From Bacteroidales bacterium (lineage in GTDB: Bacteria > Bacteroidota > Bacteroidia > Bacteroidales > UBA3824), in contig JAFPZK010000068.1 in assembly GCA_017417315.1 (NCBI GenBank), forward strand, positions 69,104-133,103: a stretch of DNA of 64,000 bases, read 5' to 3'. The position numbers were made by a program, and so were the translations under genes. This document shows positions 44,830 to 52,389 of the stretch, one piece after another. The first letter of the stretch is position 1. Each line of letters starts with the position of its first letter. The notes under the pieces are model-generated. The model saw only the letters and a list, made by a program, of their open reading frames with translations. It searched no databases and was not told the DNA's origin.

Positions 44830-46209
44830 TTAATTGCGTTTAACTATTTTCCAATGACCGTTTTTGTCAGCACCAATGCGAACAATAATTCCTTCTTGAA
44901 CTAATTTTGACAATATTCTTGTTACTGTTGCTCGTGATTTGCCGATTTTTTCCGCAATTTTTTCTTTTGGCAAATGCGGATTTTTTGTTATTACATCAAT
45001 AACAAGATTTACAGGCTCATTTATAGGCTCATTTACAGGCTTATTTACAGGCTCATTTATTGTGTCATTATTGTTTACTCCATCATTTACAGGCTCATTT
45101 TGCGAAATTTCTCCATCAATTTCGTATGCAAAGGGAATTGTTACCCTCAAAAAGAAATCCAAAAATTCAAAGACAGATTTTCCGTAACGTCCTGTAACAA
45201 GTGGTATTCCGTAGCCCGTTTGCTCCATCAAGTCGAGACGGCTAAAAAGTTTTGCGAGTTCTTCATTCACGGGTTTTGAAACGCCTCGAAAAAAATCCTC
45301 CTTGGAAAGATTCGTCGGAAGTCCGCCCGTTGAAATTATTTCAATTCTATCGGTGAAAATATAAATTGCAGGCGGTGTGCCGTCAGCCCAATTATTATGA
45401 AGACAAGCATTAAACCACACTTCGCGAAATGCCGTCTTATCAAAAAGCGGCGTGTTGATTCTCTCACCGTTACGGAAGGAAGTTCGCGTTTCGTTGATAA
45501 CATCTGCGCAATAGTCAAAGGCTTGTTTCATTGCAACGACAAGGCATTTCTCGCCGTATTCGTTGCGAACCGATATGCCGTCGGCTTTACTTTTGCCTTT
45601 GAAACGAACCGCTTTTATCGACACCTCGTTTTTGTCAGCCAAAAGTTCTGCCATTTTGTTGAATTTACCGTTTTGGGTTAACAAATGAAAATTTTCCGCA
45701 AATGTGGTTTCATTGATTGTAAAACCTTTTTCGGTAAGCAAAAGTTTCAAATACTGAAATGTCGGAGCGGTTATTCGGCTTTCGATTTCGGTGATTTTAA
45801 CCGCTGAATCCAAATATTTGTTGTGTGTAATGGTTATTTGCTGTTCGGTCATAGAACGGCTTGTAGAACCCACGCGAACAAAACAGCCTTGCGAACTTCT
45901 GCCGTATTTCTTTATGTAATAAAGACTTTCGCCTTTTTGAATTTTGAGTTCGATAACGTGTTTTTGTTCGATATATTTAGTGCCGAGTTCAACAAAATTT
46001 CGAGGGTCGGGAAGTATTTGCATTTCTAAGATGTCAGCAATCTTTTTGAGCGTGTCGTCAAGATTATCAACACCGTAAACAGAACCGTCATCGTTAACGC
46101 CAATATAAACCGTGCCGCCATCTGTGTTCAAGAAAGCGACAATTTCTTTAAGAATTGTTTCCGTGAGTTTTTGTTTTAACTCTGTTTTTTCAGTTTCAGC
46201 AAATGTCAT
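44830..46209 (-). CDS. AlbA_2 (Schlafen-like) protein with ATPase-like middle and winged-helix C-terminus
   Basis: 459 aa. Residues 1-135 are an AlbA_2/divergent AAA-4 domain: ELKQKLTETILKEIVAFLNTDGGTVYIGVNDDG. The middle part (about 230-360) has ENGxxxxTPLFDKTAFREVWFNACLHNNW.. and TGGLPTNLSKEDFF, typical of the HATPase_c_4 ATP-binding region. About 365-400 is a run of NEPVN/NEPIN tetrapeptides from a 12-bp DNA repeat. The last 60 residues are a winged helix (EKIAEKIGKSRATVTRILSKL). The family is found in many transcription regulators and some defence systems; the role here is unknown. Confidence 0.85.
   Translation of the reverse strand: MTFAETEKTELKQKLTETILKEIVAFLNTDGGTVYIGVNDDGSVYGVDNLDDTLKKIADILEMQILPDPRNFVELGTKYIEQKHVIELKIQKGESLYYIKKYGRSSQGCFVRVGSTSRSMTEQQITITHNKYLDSAVKITEIESRITAPTFQYLKLLLTEKGFTINETTFAENFHLLTQNGKFNKMAELLADKNEVSIKAVRFKGKSKADGISVRNEYGEKCLVVAMKQAFDYCADVINETRTSFRNGERINTPLFDKTAFREVWFNACLHNNWADGTPPAIYIFTDRIEIISTGGLPTNLSKEDFFRGVSKPVNEELAKLFSRLDLMEQTGYGIPLVTGRYGKSVFEFLDFFLRVTIPFAYEIDGEISQNEPVNDGVNNNDTINEPVNKPVNEPINEPVNLVIDVITKNPHLPKEKIAEKIGKSRATVTRILSKLVQEGIIVRIGADKNGHWKIVKRN
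45003..45105. repeat. 12-bp in-frame repeat within the AlbA gene
   Basis: Units of the form ACAGGCTCATTT/ATAGGCTCATTT repeat about five times in a row, with two more separated units. They encode NEP(V/I). Copy number changes would alter the linker by four residues without breaking the frame. Confidence 0.8.
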
Positions 46210-46227
46210 TTCAAAAAAGTTTTTTTT

Positions 46228-46265
46228 CTGTGCAAAAAGGCTGCACAGTTGCTGTATATTTTTGC
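46228..46265. promoter_or_regulatory. Palindrome and promoter between AlbA gene and micro-ORFs
   Basis: CTGTGCA (46228-46234) and TGCACAG (46242-46248) form a perfect 7-bp inverted repeat 19 bp from the AlbA start, a likely operator. TATTTTTGC (46257-46265) fits the -7 consensus on the plus strand and would drive the three micro-ORFs. Confidence 0.45.
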
Positions 46266-46308
46266 AGTGTAAAGTTAAACAAAATGTCTAACAATAAAAA
46301 ATAAAAAT

Positions 46309-46389
46309 ATGGATTTAAAGAAAATTTTAATAGCAGTAAAAGATATTATCGAAGTTGTTATTGATACAATGTCTGACTCGAAAACGTAA
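46309..46389 (+). CDS. Micro-ORF, 26 aa amphipathic peptide
   Basis: Starts MDLKKILIAVKDIIEVV and ends DTMSDSKT. It is hydrophobic in a helical pattern with Lys/Asp faces, somewhat like the tiny hydrophobic proteins common in Bacteroides genomes. There is a promoter-like TATTTTTGC 44 bp upstream. Translation is not proven; no family is claimed. Confidence 0.4.
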   Translation: MDLKKILIAVKDIIEVVIDTMSDSKT

Positions 46390-46463
46390 TACGATTGTTT
46401 AGCGAATTAAAAAAGGAGAAAAATAAATAAAAATATTGTTGAACTTTTTTTAAATTAATAACC

Positions 46464-46535
46464 ATGTGGGGCAAAATTATCGCAGGTGCTATAACGATTA
46501 TTATCGCAATAATCGAAGGCAATAAGGAGAAATAA
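46464..46535 (+). CDS. Micro-ORF, 23 aa membrane-like peptide
   Basis: Starts MWGKIIAGAITIIIAII and ends EGNKEK: an almost uninterrupted hydrophobic helix followed by a charged tail. The composition is that of type I toxin peptides, phenol-soluble modulins or small membrane regulators. It lies 345 bp upstream of cas10 on the same strand. Confidence 0.4.
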   Translation: MWGKIIAGAITIIIAIIEGNKEK

Positions 46536-46557
46536 AAACTTCTTTGCAAAAAGTGTT

Positions 46558-46602
46558 AGGGGCGGCATTGAAAGTTGGCTGTCCGTGCCGTTTCCCTTTT
46601 AA
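46558..46602 (+). terminator. Possible terminator after the micro-ORFs
   Basis: GGGGCGGCA (46559-46567) can pair with TGCCGTTTCCC (46588-46598), with G-U pairs and a bulge, and is followed by TTTT. A stem of moderate quality. Confidence 0.3.
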
Positions 46603-46643
46603 AACAACAGCCTTTTAAACATTATTAAAACCCTTAAAGCATT

Positions 46644-46724
46644 ATGAGACCGACAGTTAATGATCCGATAAAAGAAATATATTCAGTATTGGATATGTTC
46701 TTTAAGAAAATCCGTTTGTGGTAA
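46644..46724 (+). CDS. Micro-ORF, 26 aa peptide
   Basis: Starts MRPTVNDPIKEIYSVLDMFF and ends KKIRLW. It lies 157 bp upstream of cas10. It has a short amphipathic stretch and a basic C-terminus; no family is recognised. It may be chance. Confidence 0.3.
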   Translation: MRPTVNDPIKEIYSVLDMFFKKIRLW

Positions 46725-46808
46725 AGACCGATTAAGAGGTAGTAAATTTTGTGTAAAATTTTGATTTTAAGTATTTTATAAAAATATTTAGAAAAACTTA
46801 AAATAAAA

Positions 46809-46840
46809 TTTGGACAAAATTAAAGAAAATAATAAATTTA
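46809..46840 (+). promoter_or_regulatory. Promoter of the type III effector operon
   Basis: TTTG (46809-46812) and TAAATTTA (46833-46840) with a 20-bp gap approximate the -33/-7 consensus, 40 bp before the cas10 start. The surroundings are very AT-rich. Confidence 0.45.
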
Positions 46841-46880
46841 GGGCGTAAAAAATAATAAAATAACAAAACCTAATATTAAA

Positions 46881-48410
46881 ATGACACAATATCTATACGG
46901 ATCCGCCGTCCAAGGCATCCAAAGTTTCATCTTTCAGACCAACAAACTGAAAGAGATTGTCGGCGCAAGCGAGTTGGTGGAGGAGGTGTGTAAAGACTTG
47001 TTCGTAGAAAATGTAACAGACTTCCACCCCTATAACGGCAAATCAGGAGCGATACTTAACGCCTCGGGACACATCAAATATATCTTCGATGATAGAACTG
47101 AGTGTGAGAAACTTGTAAAAATATTCCCCAAAAAAGTTCAAGAACACGCCCCCGGAATTACATTTTCTCAGGCTGTTGTAGAAATGACAGGCGATTACGA
47201 AAAATACGACAAAGCAGTCGAAGAACTTGAACGTCGCCTTAAAATCCAACGCAACAAACCTATGCGCAGTCAAACACTCGGTTTGATGGGCATTTCGAGA
47301 AGCCGTCAGACAGGATTGCCGGTAACTGATTATAAGCCTATAATGGGCACGTATGAGTATTTAGATGCTGCTGCAAATGCAAAATATTTTGACCCTGCCG
47401 ATGGTAAAAAGGAGCGTACTTACGAAAAAATAAGAAAGAAAACCATACCCGACGATGAGAAACGTCCATTATTGATTAATTTGGACAAAAAAGGCGGCAA
47501 CAACGATTGGATAGCCGTTATTCACATTGACGGCAACGGTCTCGGAACTGTGGTTGAAGAAGTTTGTAAGTTGGGTGCTGAAAAATTCAAAAAGTTCTCA
47601 ATGGATTTGGACAACGCTGTAAAAGATTCTGCGAAAGCAGCGTTCATAGCAGTAAAAGGGTGTTTCGAAGATGAAAAAAACATCCCAATCCGTCCTCTAA
47701 TCCTCAGCGGCGAGGACTACAATCTGATTTGTAGAGCCAATTTCGCTGTTGAATACGTCAAAGCATTTTTGGCATCATTTGAAGATAAGACATCTTTTTT
47801 AAAAGATTATCATCTTCAACGCAAAGGAGAAGACAAAGAGATAGACAACCTTACCGCCTGTGCCGGAATTGCCTTTGTGAAATCCTCGTTCCCGTTCTAC
47901 TACGCCTACAACTTGGCAAATGGACTTTGTGATTTTGCAAAGAAACAATCGGAACGAAAAGCATCTTGCCTTATGTTCCACAAAGTTCAAGATAGTTTCA
48001 CGGAAAGTTACGAAGAAATCGTTGAGCGCGAACTCACACCGAAAGAAGGACATTCTTGGCAGTTCGGACCGTATTTCTACAAAAAACAAGATGGCTATCT
48101 AAGGATAGACGAACTAATTGAGATGTCCAATCAACTTTTGAACAAAGAAGGTAATGCTATCAAATCTCATCTCCGTCAGTGGTTAAGCATAATGCACGAT
48201 GACATCAATGTGGCTAAGCAGAAAATCAACAGGGTTTTATCAATTGTCGGCGACAAAACTGATAAAGCAAAGAAATTGAACAAACTCGTTTCGACACTAA
48301 CAAATGCACAGTCGAGGAAAATTAAGGAGAAAGATTTGTTGGTGTACCCTGTGTATGACGTTCTTGCTCTACATTCAGTTACTTATCAAGATACTAACTC
48401 AAAAGGATAA
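46881..48410 (+). CDS. cas10: Cas10, HD-less, with altered GGDD motif
   Basis: 509 aa, large subunit of a type III effector complex. It starts directly with MTQYLYGSAVQGIQSFIFQT, the first palm/ferredoxin region; there is no N-terminal HD nuclease. The first palm has IAVIHIDGNGLG (Asp217, metal-ligand position). The second palm has RPLILSGEDYNLICR, where the usual GGDD is Ser276-Gly-Glu-Asp279. An Asp/Glu pair is kept, as in GGEEF cyclases, so cyclic oligoadenylate synthesis may persist. CARF genes downstream argue that it does. About 3 bp separate it from the first Cas7. ssDNA cleavage is not expected. Confidence 0.9.
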   Translation: MTQYLYGSAVQGIQSFIFQTNKLKEIVGASELVEEVCKDLFVENVTDFHPYNGKSGAILNASGHIKYIFDDRTECEKLVKIFPKKVQEHAPGITFSQAVVEMTGDYEKYDKAVEELERRLKIQRNKPMRSQTLGLMGISRSRQTGLPVTDYKPIMGTYEYLDAAANAKYFDPADGKKERTYEKIRKKTIPDDEKRPLLINLDKKGGNNDWIAVIHIDGNGLGTVVEEVCKLGAEKFKKFSMDLDNAVKDSAKAAFIAVKGCFEDEKNIPIRPLILSGEDYNLICRANFAVEYVKAFLASFEDKTSFLKDYHLQRKGEDKEIDNLTACAGIAFVKSSFPFYYAYNLANGLCDFAKKQSERKASCLMFHKVQDSFTESYEEIVERELTPKEGHSWQFGPYFYKKQDGYLRIDELIEMSNQLLNKEGNAIKSHLRQWLSIMHDDINVAKQKINRVLSIVGDKTDKAKKLNKLVSTLTNAQSRKIKEKDLLVYPVYDVLALHSVTYQDTNSKG

Positions 48411-48412
48411 TT

Positions 48413-49045
48413 ATGAAATACGAATACGAAATACAATTTTTCAACGAATGGCACTGTGGATCGGGCTTGGCTGCCGGAGCAGATTTGGATGCTTTGGTAA
48501 TCAAGGACGGGCAACATCTGCCGTTTATACCGGGCAAGACCATAAAGGGACTTGTAAGAGAAGCCGTTGAAGACTATTATACATTCAATAAAACCGAGAT
48601 ACCTGACTTGTTTATCAAATATTTCGGCAATTCAAAGGATAAAGATAATCGTAATCCTCAACCCAAAAAGGACGATAAGGACAAGGTTCCTGATGAAAAA
48701 GATGAAATCGACGACAACATTGATGCGATAAGATTTGGTACTTTGTTTTTCTCAAATGCTGAATTACCTAAGGACGAGAGAAAAGAACTGACCAAACAAC
48801 ACGCACAAGATTTTATGTACGCATCAATTGCCTCTACACGAATCGACGACAATGCCACAGCAAGTAAAACAAGTTTGAGAAAAACAGAAGTTACCATTCC
48901 GTGCAAATTGACATTCTTTATTCAATCAGAGGAAGAAATTTCAAAAGATTTTCTTGAAATCATTAACAAAAGTGTCGGGCTTATTAAGCGTATCGGGCAA
49001 AACCGTAATCGCGGACTCGGCAGATGTCAAATAAAAAATGTGTAA
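48413..49045 (+). CDS. cas7: Cas7 (Csm3-like) single-domain RAMP
   Basis: 210 aa. Backbone subunit that binds crRNA and cuts target RNA. GADLDALVIKDGQHLPFIPG followed by KTIKGLVRE aligns with the Csm3 start, where Asp26 falls at the catalytic Asp33 position of Csm3. An acidic, Lys/Asp-rich insertion (about 75-105) would be the thumb. The C-terminal glycine-rich loop is RNRGLGRC. Next in the operon after cas10, 3 bp from the following gene. Confidence 0.85.
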   Translation: MKYEYEIQFFNEWHCGSGLAAGADLDALVIKDGQHLPFIPGKTIKGLVREAVEDYYTFNKTEIPDLFIKYFGNSKDKDNRNPQPKKDDKDKVPDEKDEIDDNIDAIRFGTLFFSNAELPKDERKELTKQHAQDFMYASIASTRIDDNATASKTSLRKTEVTIPCKLTFFIQSEEEISKDFLEIINKSVGLIKRIGQNRNRGLGRCQIKNV

Positions 49046-49048
49046 ACT

Positions 49049-50581
49049 ATGGCAATAAAACAATATAAATGCACATTGGATTCCGATGTAATAATTAATG
49101 TTAAATCCGCAACAGTTGGAGAAAACAAGACATTGGATTTTATACCCGGCAATTGCTTTTTGGGAATTGCTGCGGGAGTGTTGTACAATGACAAGAAATT
49201 GAAACCTGAGGAACAATTGAAACCCGAGGAGAAATTATTGCTTTTTCATAATAATGCCGTGAAATTTGGCGATGCTCATTTGGCAGGCGACAAATACAGA
49301 ACTCTAAAAGTTCCTGCGGCATACCATACACCAAAATATGCACCCGGAGAAAAGGACGACCATCCGCTGAGAGTATATCACGGTATCAAAAACTTGGGGA
49401 GCGACGAAATCAAAGAACAGCAGATAAAACAGTGCAAAAACGGTTTTTACGAGTTCGATAGACTTGTTGCTAAAAAATGTGATGTTAAGAAGAACTATGC
49501 CATCAAATCGGCATACGACCGACATACAAGACATTCGCAAGACGAACAAATGTTCGGGTATGAATCTCTGCTAAAAGGTACAGTGTTTTATTTTCAGGTT
49601 GAATTTGATGATAACAGAATTTCGTCAACCCTGCAAGAAAAAATTCATAATGCACTGAAAGGCGAAAAACGAATTGGACGTTCAAGAACCGCTCAGTTCG
49701 GGTTGGTCACCATTGCGCCGGCTAACTACGATGAAATCAAAAGCAAACCTATTAAGGATAACAAAATTGTTACGGTATATGCTGACAGCCGTCTGATATT
49801 TTTAGACGAATATGGATTGCCGACTTTTCAGCCTACCGAAGAACAACTTGAAATAAAGGGGTGTAAGATACTGTGGGACAAATGTCAAATTAGAACATTC
49901 CAATATGCACCGTGGAACTCTCAGCGCAAAGCGTTTGATGCCGATAGGTGTGGAATCGAAAAAGGTAGTGTGATTGTTCTTTCTGTGGAAGACGAAGCAG
50001 AAGCCCAAAACAACAAGTGGGAATCAAAGAGTATTGGCAGTTATCAAAACGAAGGATTCGGCAGAGTGATTTACAATCCTACATTTTTGGATGTTAAATT
50101 TGATGCGAATTTTGACGGTGAAGCCAAATATTCATTCCCAGAAAAAGACAAGGGTAGCAAAGAACCTGAAAAAGCGATGTTGCTTAATGAATCCATCAAC
50201 AGACCGTTGTTCAGTTGCATTAACGCAAGGATTAGGGAAGCACGTCTTTCAGAAAGCATTTATAGCAAAGTTGACGGATTTGTTACACCTACCAACATTC
50301 AGTTGTTCAAAGGAGATAGGTTCGCATCGCAATGGGGGCACATTCGCGAACTTGCTATGCGCTATCCCCGCAAAGCCGATTTGGAATGTGAAATCTTCAC
50401 CAAGGTGGACGACAACAACAAACCGTTTGCCTATCTGACACACGGCAAAGCGGCGAAAAAATGGGACGAAAAGAACAGACGCGAGATATTCAGGGCATTC
50501 TTTGACGGCTTGACCGAAGACGAGACACAACTTGCAATTATTAACCTTGCCTCCGAAATGGCAAAAAAAGCGGAAAAGTAA
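49049..50581 (+). CDS. Csx10-like RAMP (Cas5 role)
   Basis: 510 aa. It has KTLDFIPGNCFLGIAAG near residue 27 (a RAMP entry motif without catalytic Asp), KRIGRSRTAQFGLVTI (about 211-226) and GSYQNEGFGRV (about 330-340), the arginine- and glycine-rich loops of the Csx10/Cas5 group. In type III-D complexes Csx10 holds the crRNA 5' handle. The C-terminal 150 residues are helical (AIINLASEMAKKAEK) and could act as a small-subunit (Cas11-like) domain; no separate Cas11 gene is seen. Its stop overlaps the next start by one base. Confidence 0.7.
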   Translation: MAIKQYKCTLDSDVIINVKSATVGENKTLDFIPGNCFLGIAAGVLYNDKKLKPEEQLKPEEKLLLFHNNAVKFGDAHLAGDKYRTLKVPAAYHTPKYAPGEKDDHPLRVYHGIKNLGSDEIKEQQIKQCKNGFYEFDRLVAKKCDVKKNYAIKSAYDRHTRHSQDEQMFGYESLLKGTVFYFQVEFDDNRISSTLQEKIHNALKGEKRIGRSRTAQFGLVTIAPANYDEIKSKPIKDNKIVTVYADSRLIFLDEYGLPTFQPTEEQLEIKGCKILWDKCQIRTFQYAPWNSQRKAFDADRCGIEKGSVIVLSVEDEAEAQNNKWESKSIGSYQNEGFGRVIYNPTFLDVKFDANFDGEAKYSFPEKDKGSKEPEKAMLLNESINRPLFSCINARIREARLSESIYSKVDGFVTPTNIQLFKGDRFASQWGHIRELAMRYPRKADLECEIFTKVDDNNKPFAYLTHGKAAKKWDEKNRREIFRAFFDGLTEDETQLAIINLASEMAKKAEK

Positions 50582-52005
50582 TGAGTACAAAAACAACATA
50601 TACACACAGACTTGTAGCAAGAGTTACAATCGAAGCCGGAACGCCGCTTGCCGTCGGTTCGGGTGAGAAGGATATTACAACCGATGCTCTTGTTATCAAA
50701 GATTTCAACGGCTTGCCGTATATTCCCGGCACAGCCATTGCGGGTATTTTGCGCCACGCCATCGGCGAAAAGACAGCAAAAGAGTTTTTTGGCAAGCACG
50801 AGGAAAAAAGCGAAAATAACCGAGGCTCAGAAATCATTTTTTCCGAGGCTAAAATGATTGGCAGCGATGGCAAAGTCATCGACGGACTACAATCAATTGA
50901 TTTCGATAAAGACCCATTTTATGCAAAATTCAAAGAACTGCCAATCAGACAACACGCAAAGATAACCGACAAAGGTATTACAGCCAAAGGCGGAAAATTT
51001 GACGAACAAGTTGTTTACCAAGGAATGCGGTTTGTCTTTGAAATTGAAATGGTTTCAGAAGACAAAGATAATTCACCTAAAAAGTTAGACGATTTTATCA
51101 GCGTTTTGCGAGAACTGAACTCGCAAACCTTGCGAATTGGCAGCGGAACACGTTGCGGATTCGGTAAAATAAAGGTAAAAAATATTGTTTGGCGCAAATT
51201 TGACTTGACAAATCCCGATGATTTGAAAGATTATATCAATAAATCATCTGATTTGAGCCAACCATTTGACGGTGAAATATTTGACGAGAAAACATCTTCT
51301 GACAAATGGATGACATACTCACTTGTTTTACAACCGGAAGATTTCTTCCTTTTCGGTTCAGGCTTCGGTGATGACGAAGTGGATATGACCCCTGTGAAAG
51401 AAGAAGCCATAGATTGGGATGAAAACGATAAGCCTGTCTTTACCAAAAATGACAAGGACGAAATTACAAAATGTGTGCTTATCCCTGCAACATCATTGAA
51501 GGGTGCTATCGCACACCGCACGGCATATCACTATAACCGATTGAAACAGCGTTATGTTGACGGTAACAATCCCGACAAAACGCCGAAAGTTGGCAACGAA
51601 AGCGAAATTGTCCGTGCTTTGTTTGGCTATGAAAGCCAAGACGAAAGAGTTCAGAAACGCGGAAATGTAATTTTTAACGACGTTATTCAATATATTTTGC
51701 CCGACAAAATATTGAACCACGTTTCAATTGACCGATTCACAGGCGGAGCAATAGACAGTGCATTGTTTGACGAAAAAACAACTTTCGGGAACGGCAAAAG
51801 TTTCAAAACCGAAATATTGGTTGCAAAAGCCGCTTTCGATGAAAACACATCTTTTAAAGAAGCCTTTGAAACCGCTTTAAAAGATATTATTGACGGACTT
51901 TTGCCTCTCGGAGGAGGCGTTAATCGTGGCAACGGCTGTTTCGGCGGCAGTGTTGAAGAAGTAAATGGAACGTTCAATCATAAAAGGGAGGTGGAAAAAT
52001 GGTAA
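50581..52005 (+). CDS. Fused double Cas7 RAMP (Cas7-2x-like)
   Basis: 474 aa with two Csm3-like units. Unit 1 (about 8-205): VGSGEKDITTDALVIKDFNG puts Asp35 at the catalytic position, with GLPYIPGTAIAG after it and GSGTRCGFGKI as glycine-rich loop. Unit 2 (about 245-470): LFGSGFGDDEVDMTPV with Asp268 as candidate nucleophilic-site Asp, CVLIPATSLKGAI, and GGGVNRGNGCFGGS as loop. A fused Cas7 pair is a feature of III-D variant complexes (Cas7-2x) and is a step towards the single-chain III-E effector. Overlaps the next gene by 7 bp. Confidence 0.82.
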   Translation: MSTKTTYTHRLVARVTIEAGTPLAVGSGEKDITTDALVIKDFNGLPYIPGTAIAGILRHAIGEKTAKEFFGKHEEKSENNRGSEIIFSEAKMIGSDGKVIDGLQSIDFDKDPFYAKFKELPIRQHAKITDKGITAKGGKFDEQVVYQGMRFVFEIEMVSEDKDNSPKKLDDFISVLRELNSQTLRIGSGTRCGFGKIKVKNIVWRKFDLTNPDDLKDYINKSSDLSQPFDGEIFDEKTSSDKWMTYSLVLQPEDFFLFGSGFGDDEVDMTPVKEEAIDWDENDKPVFTKNDKDEITKCVLIPATSLKGAIAHRTAYHYNRLKQRYVDGNNPDKTPKVGNESEIVRALFGYESQDERVQKRGNVIFNDVIQYILPDKILNHVSIDRFTGGAIDSALFDEKTTFGNGKSFKTEILVAKAAFDENTSFKEAFETALKDIIDGLLPLGGGVNRGNGCFGGSVEEVNGTFNHKREVEKW

Positions 52006-52376
52006 CAACAATAAACATAACGAAAGATTTTCAGGGTTACATTTGGATGAGCGACCAACCAAAGCCTGAAATCTTCGACAAAGACAATGTCAAAGAATTG
52101 GTTTTAGACAACACGAAAAATCCCTTTGTAATTGAAGGGCAATTGTGTGATGGCAAAAAATCATACAGCATAAAATTCGTTGACGGCGAATATAAGGTCG
52201 TTCCATACAATGTAACCAACGATGACATAAAAAATGCGAAGTCGTATTATCCGAACAGGATGAAAAAGAAATTGCTTTTCAATCAACGTTGGGAAGCAAA
52301 GAATGATACCCTCTGCGCAGATATGCCGGTATTGCAACCGGCGGGATTTGTGTTTGTAGGATTTGATGATAACTAA
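51999..52376 (+). CDS. Small type III-associated protein (TIGR04423-like)
   Basis: 125 aa. QGYIWMSDQPKPEIFDKDN near residue 12 and DMPVLQPAGFVFVGF at the C-terminus recall the TIGR04423 family, found in type III loci of Bacteroidota; this is from memory and not tested. It is mostly beta with acidic/basic turns. The position corresponds to Csx19 in III-D operons. It may be a structural subunit. The start lies within the last codons of the Cas7-2x gene. Confidence 0.55.
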   Translation: MVTTINITKDFQGYIWMSDQPKPEIFDKDNVKELVLDNTKNPFVIEGQLCDGKKSYSIKFVDGEYKVVPYNVTNDDIKNAKSYYPNRMKKKLLFNQRWEAKNDTLCADMPVLQPAGFVFVGFDDN

Positions 52377-52389
52377 AAACTGAAAAACT

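Noticed and set aside
46881..47030. HD nuclease domain in Cas10
   Set aside because: The N-terminus goes directly into the palm region (YGSAVQGIQSFIF) and no His-Asp pair in a suitable helix is present.
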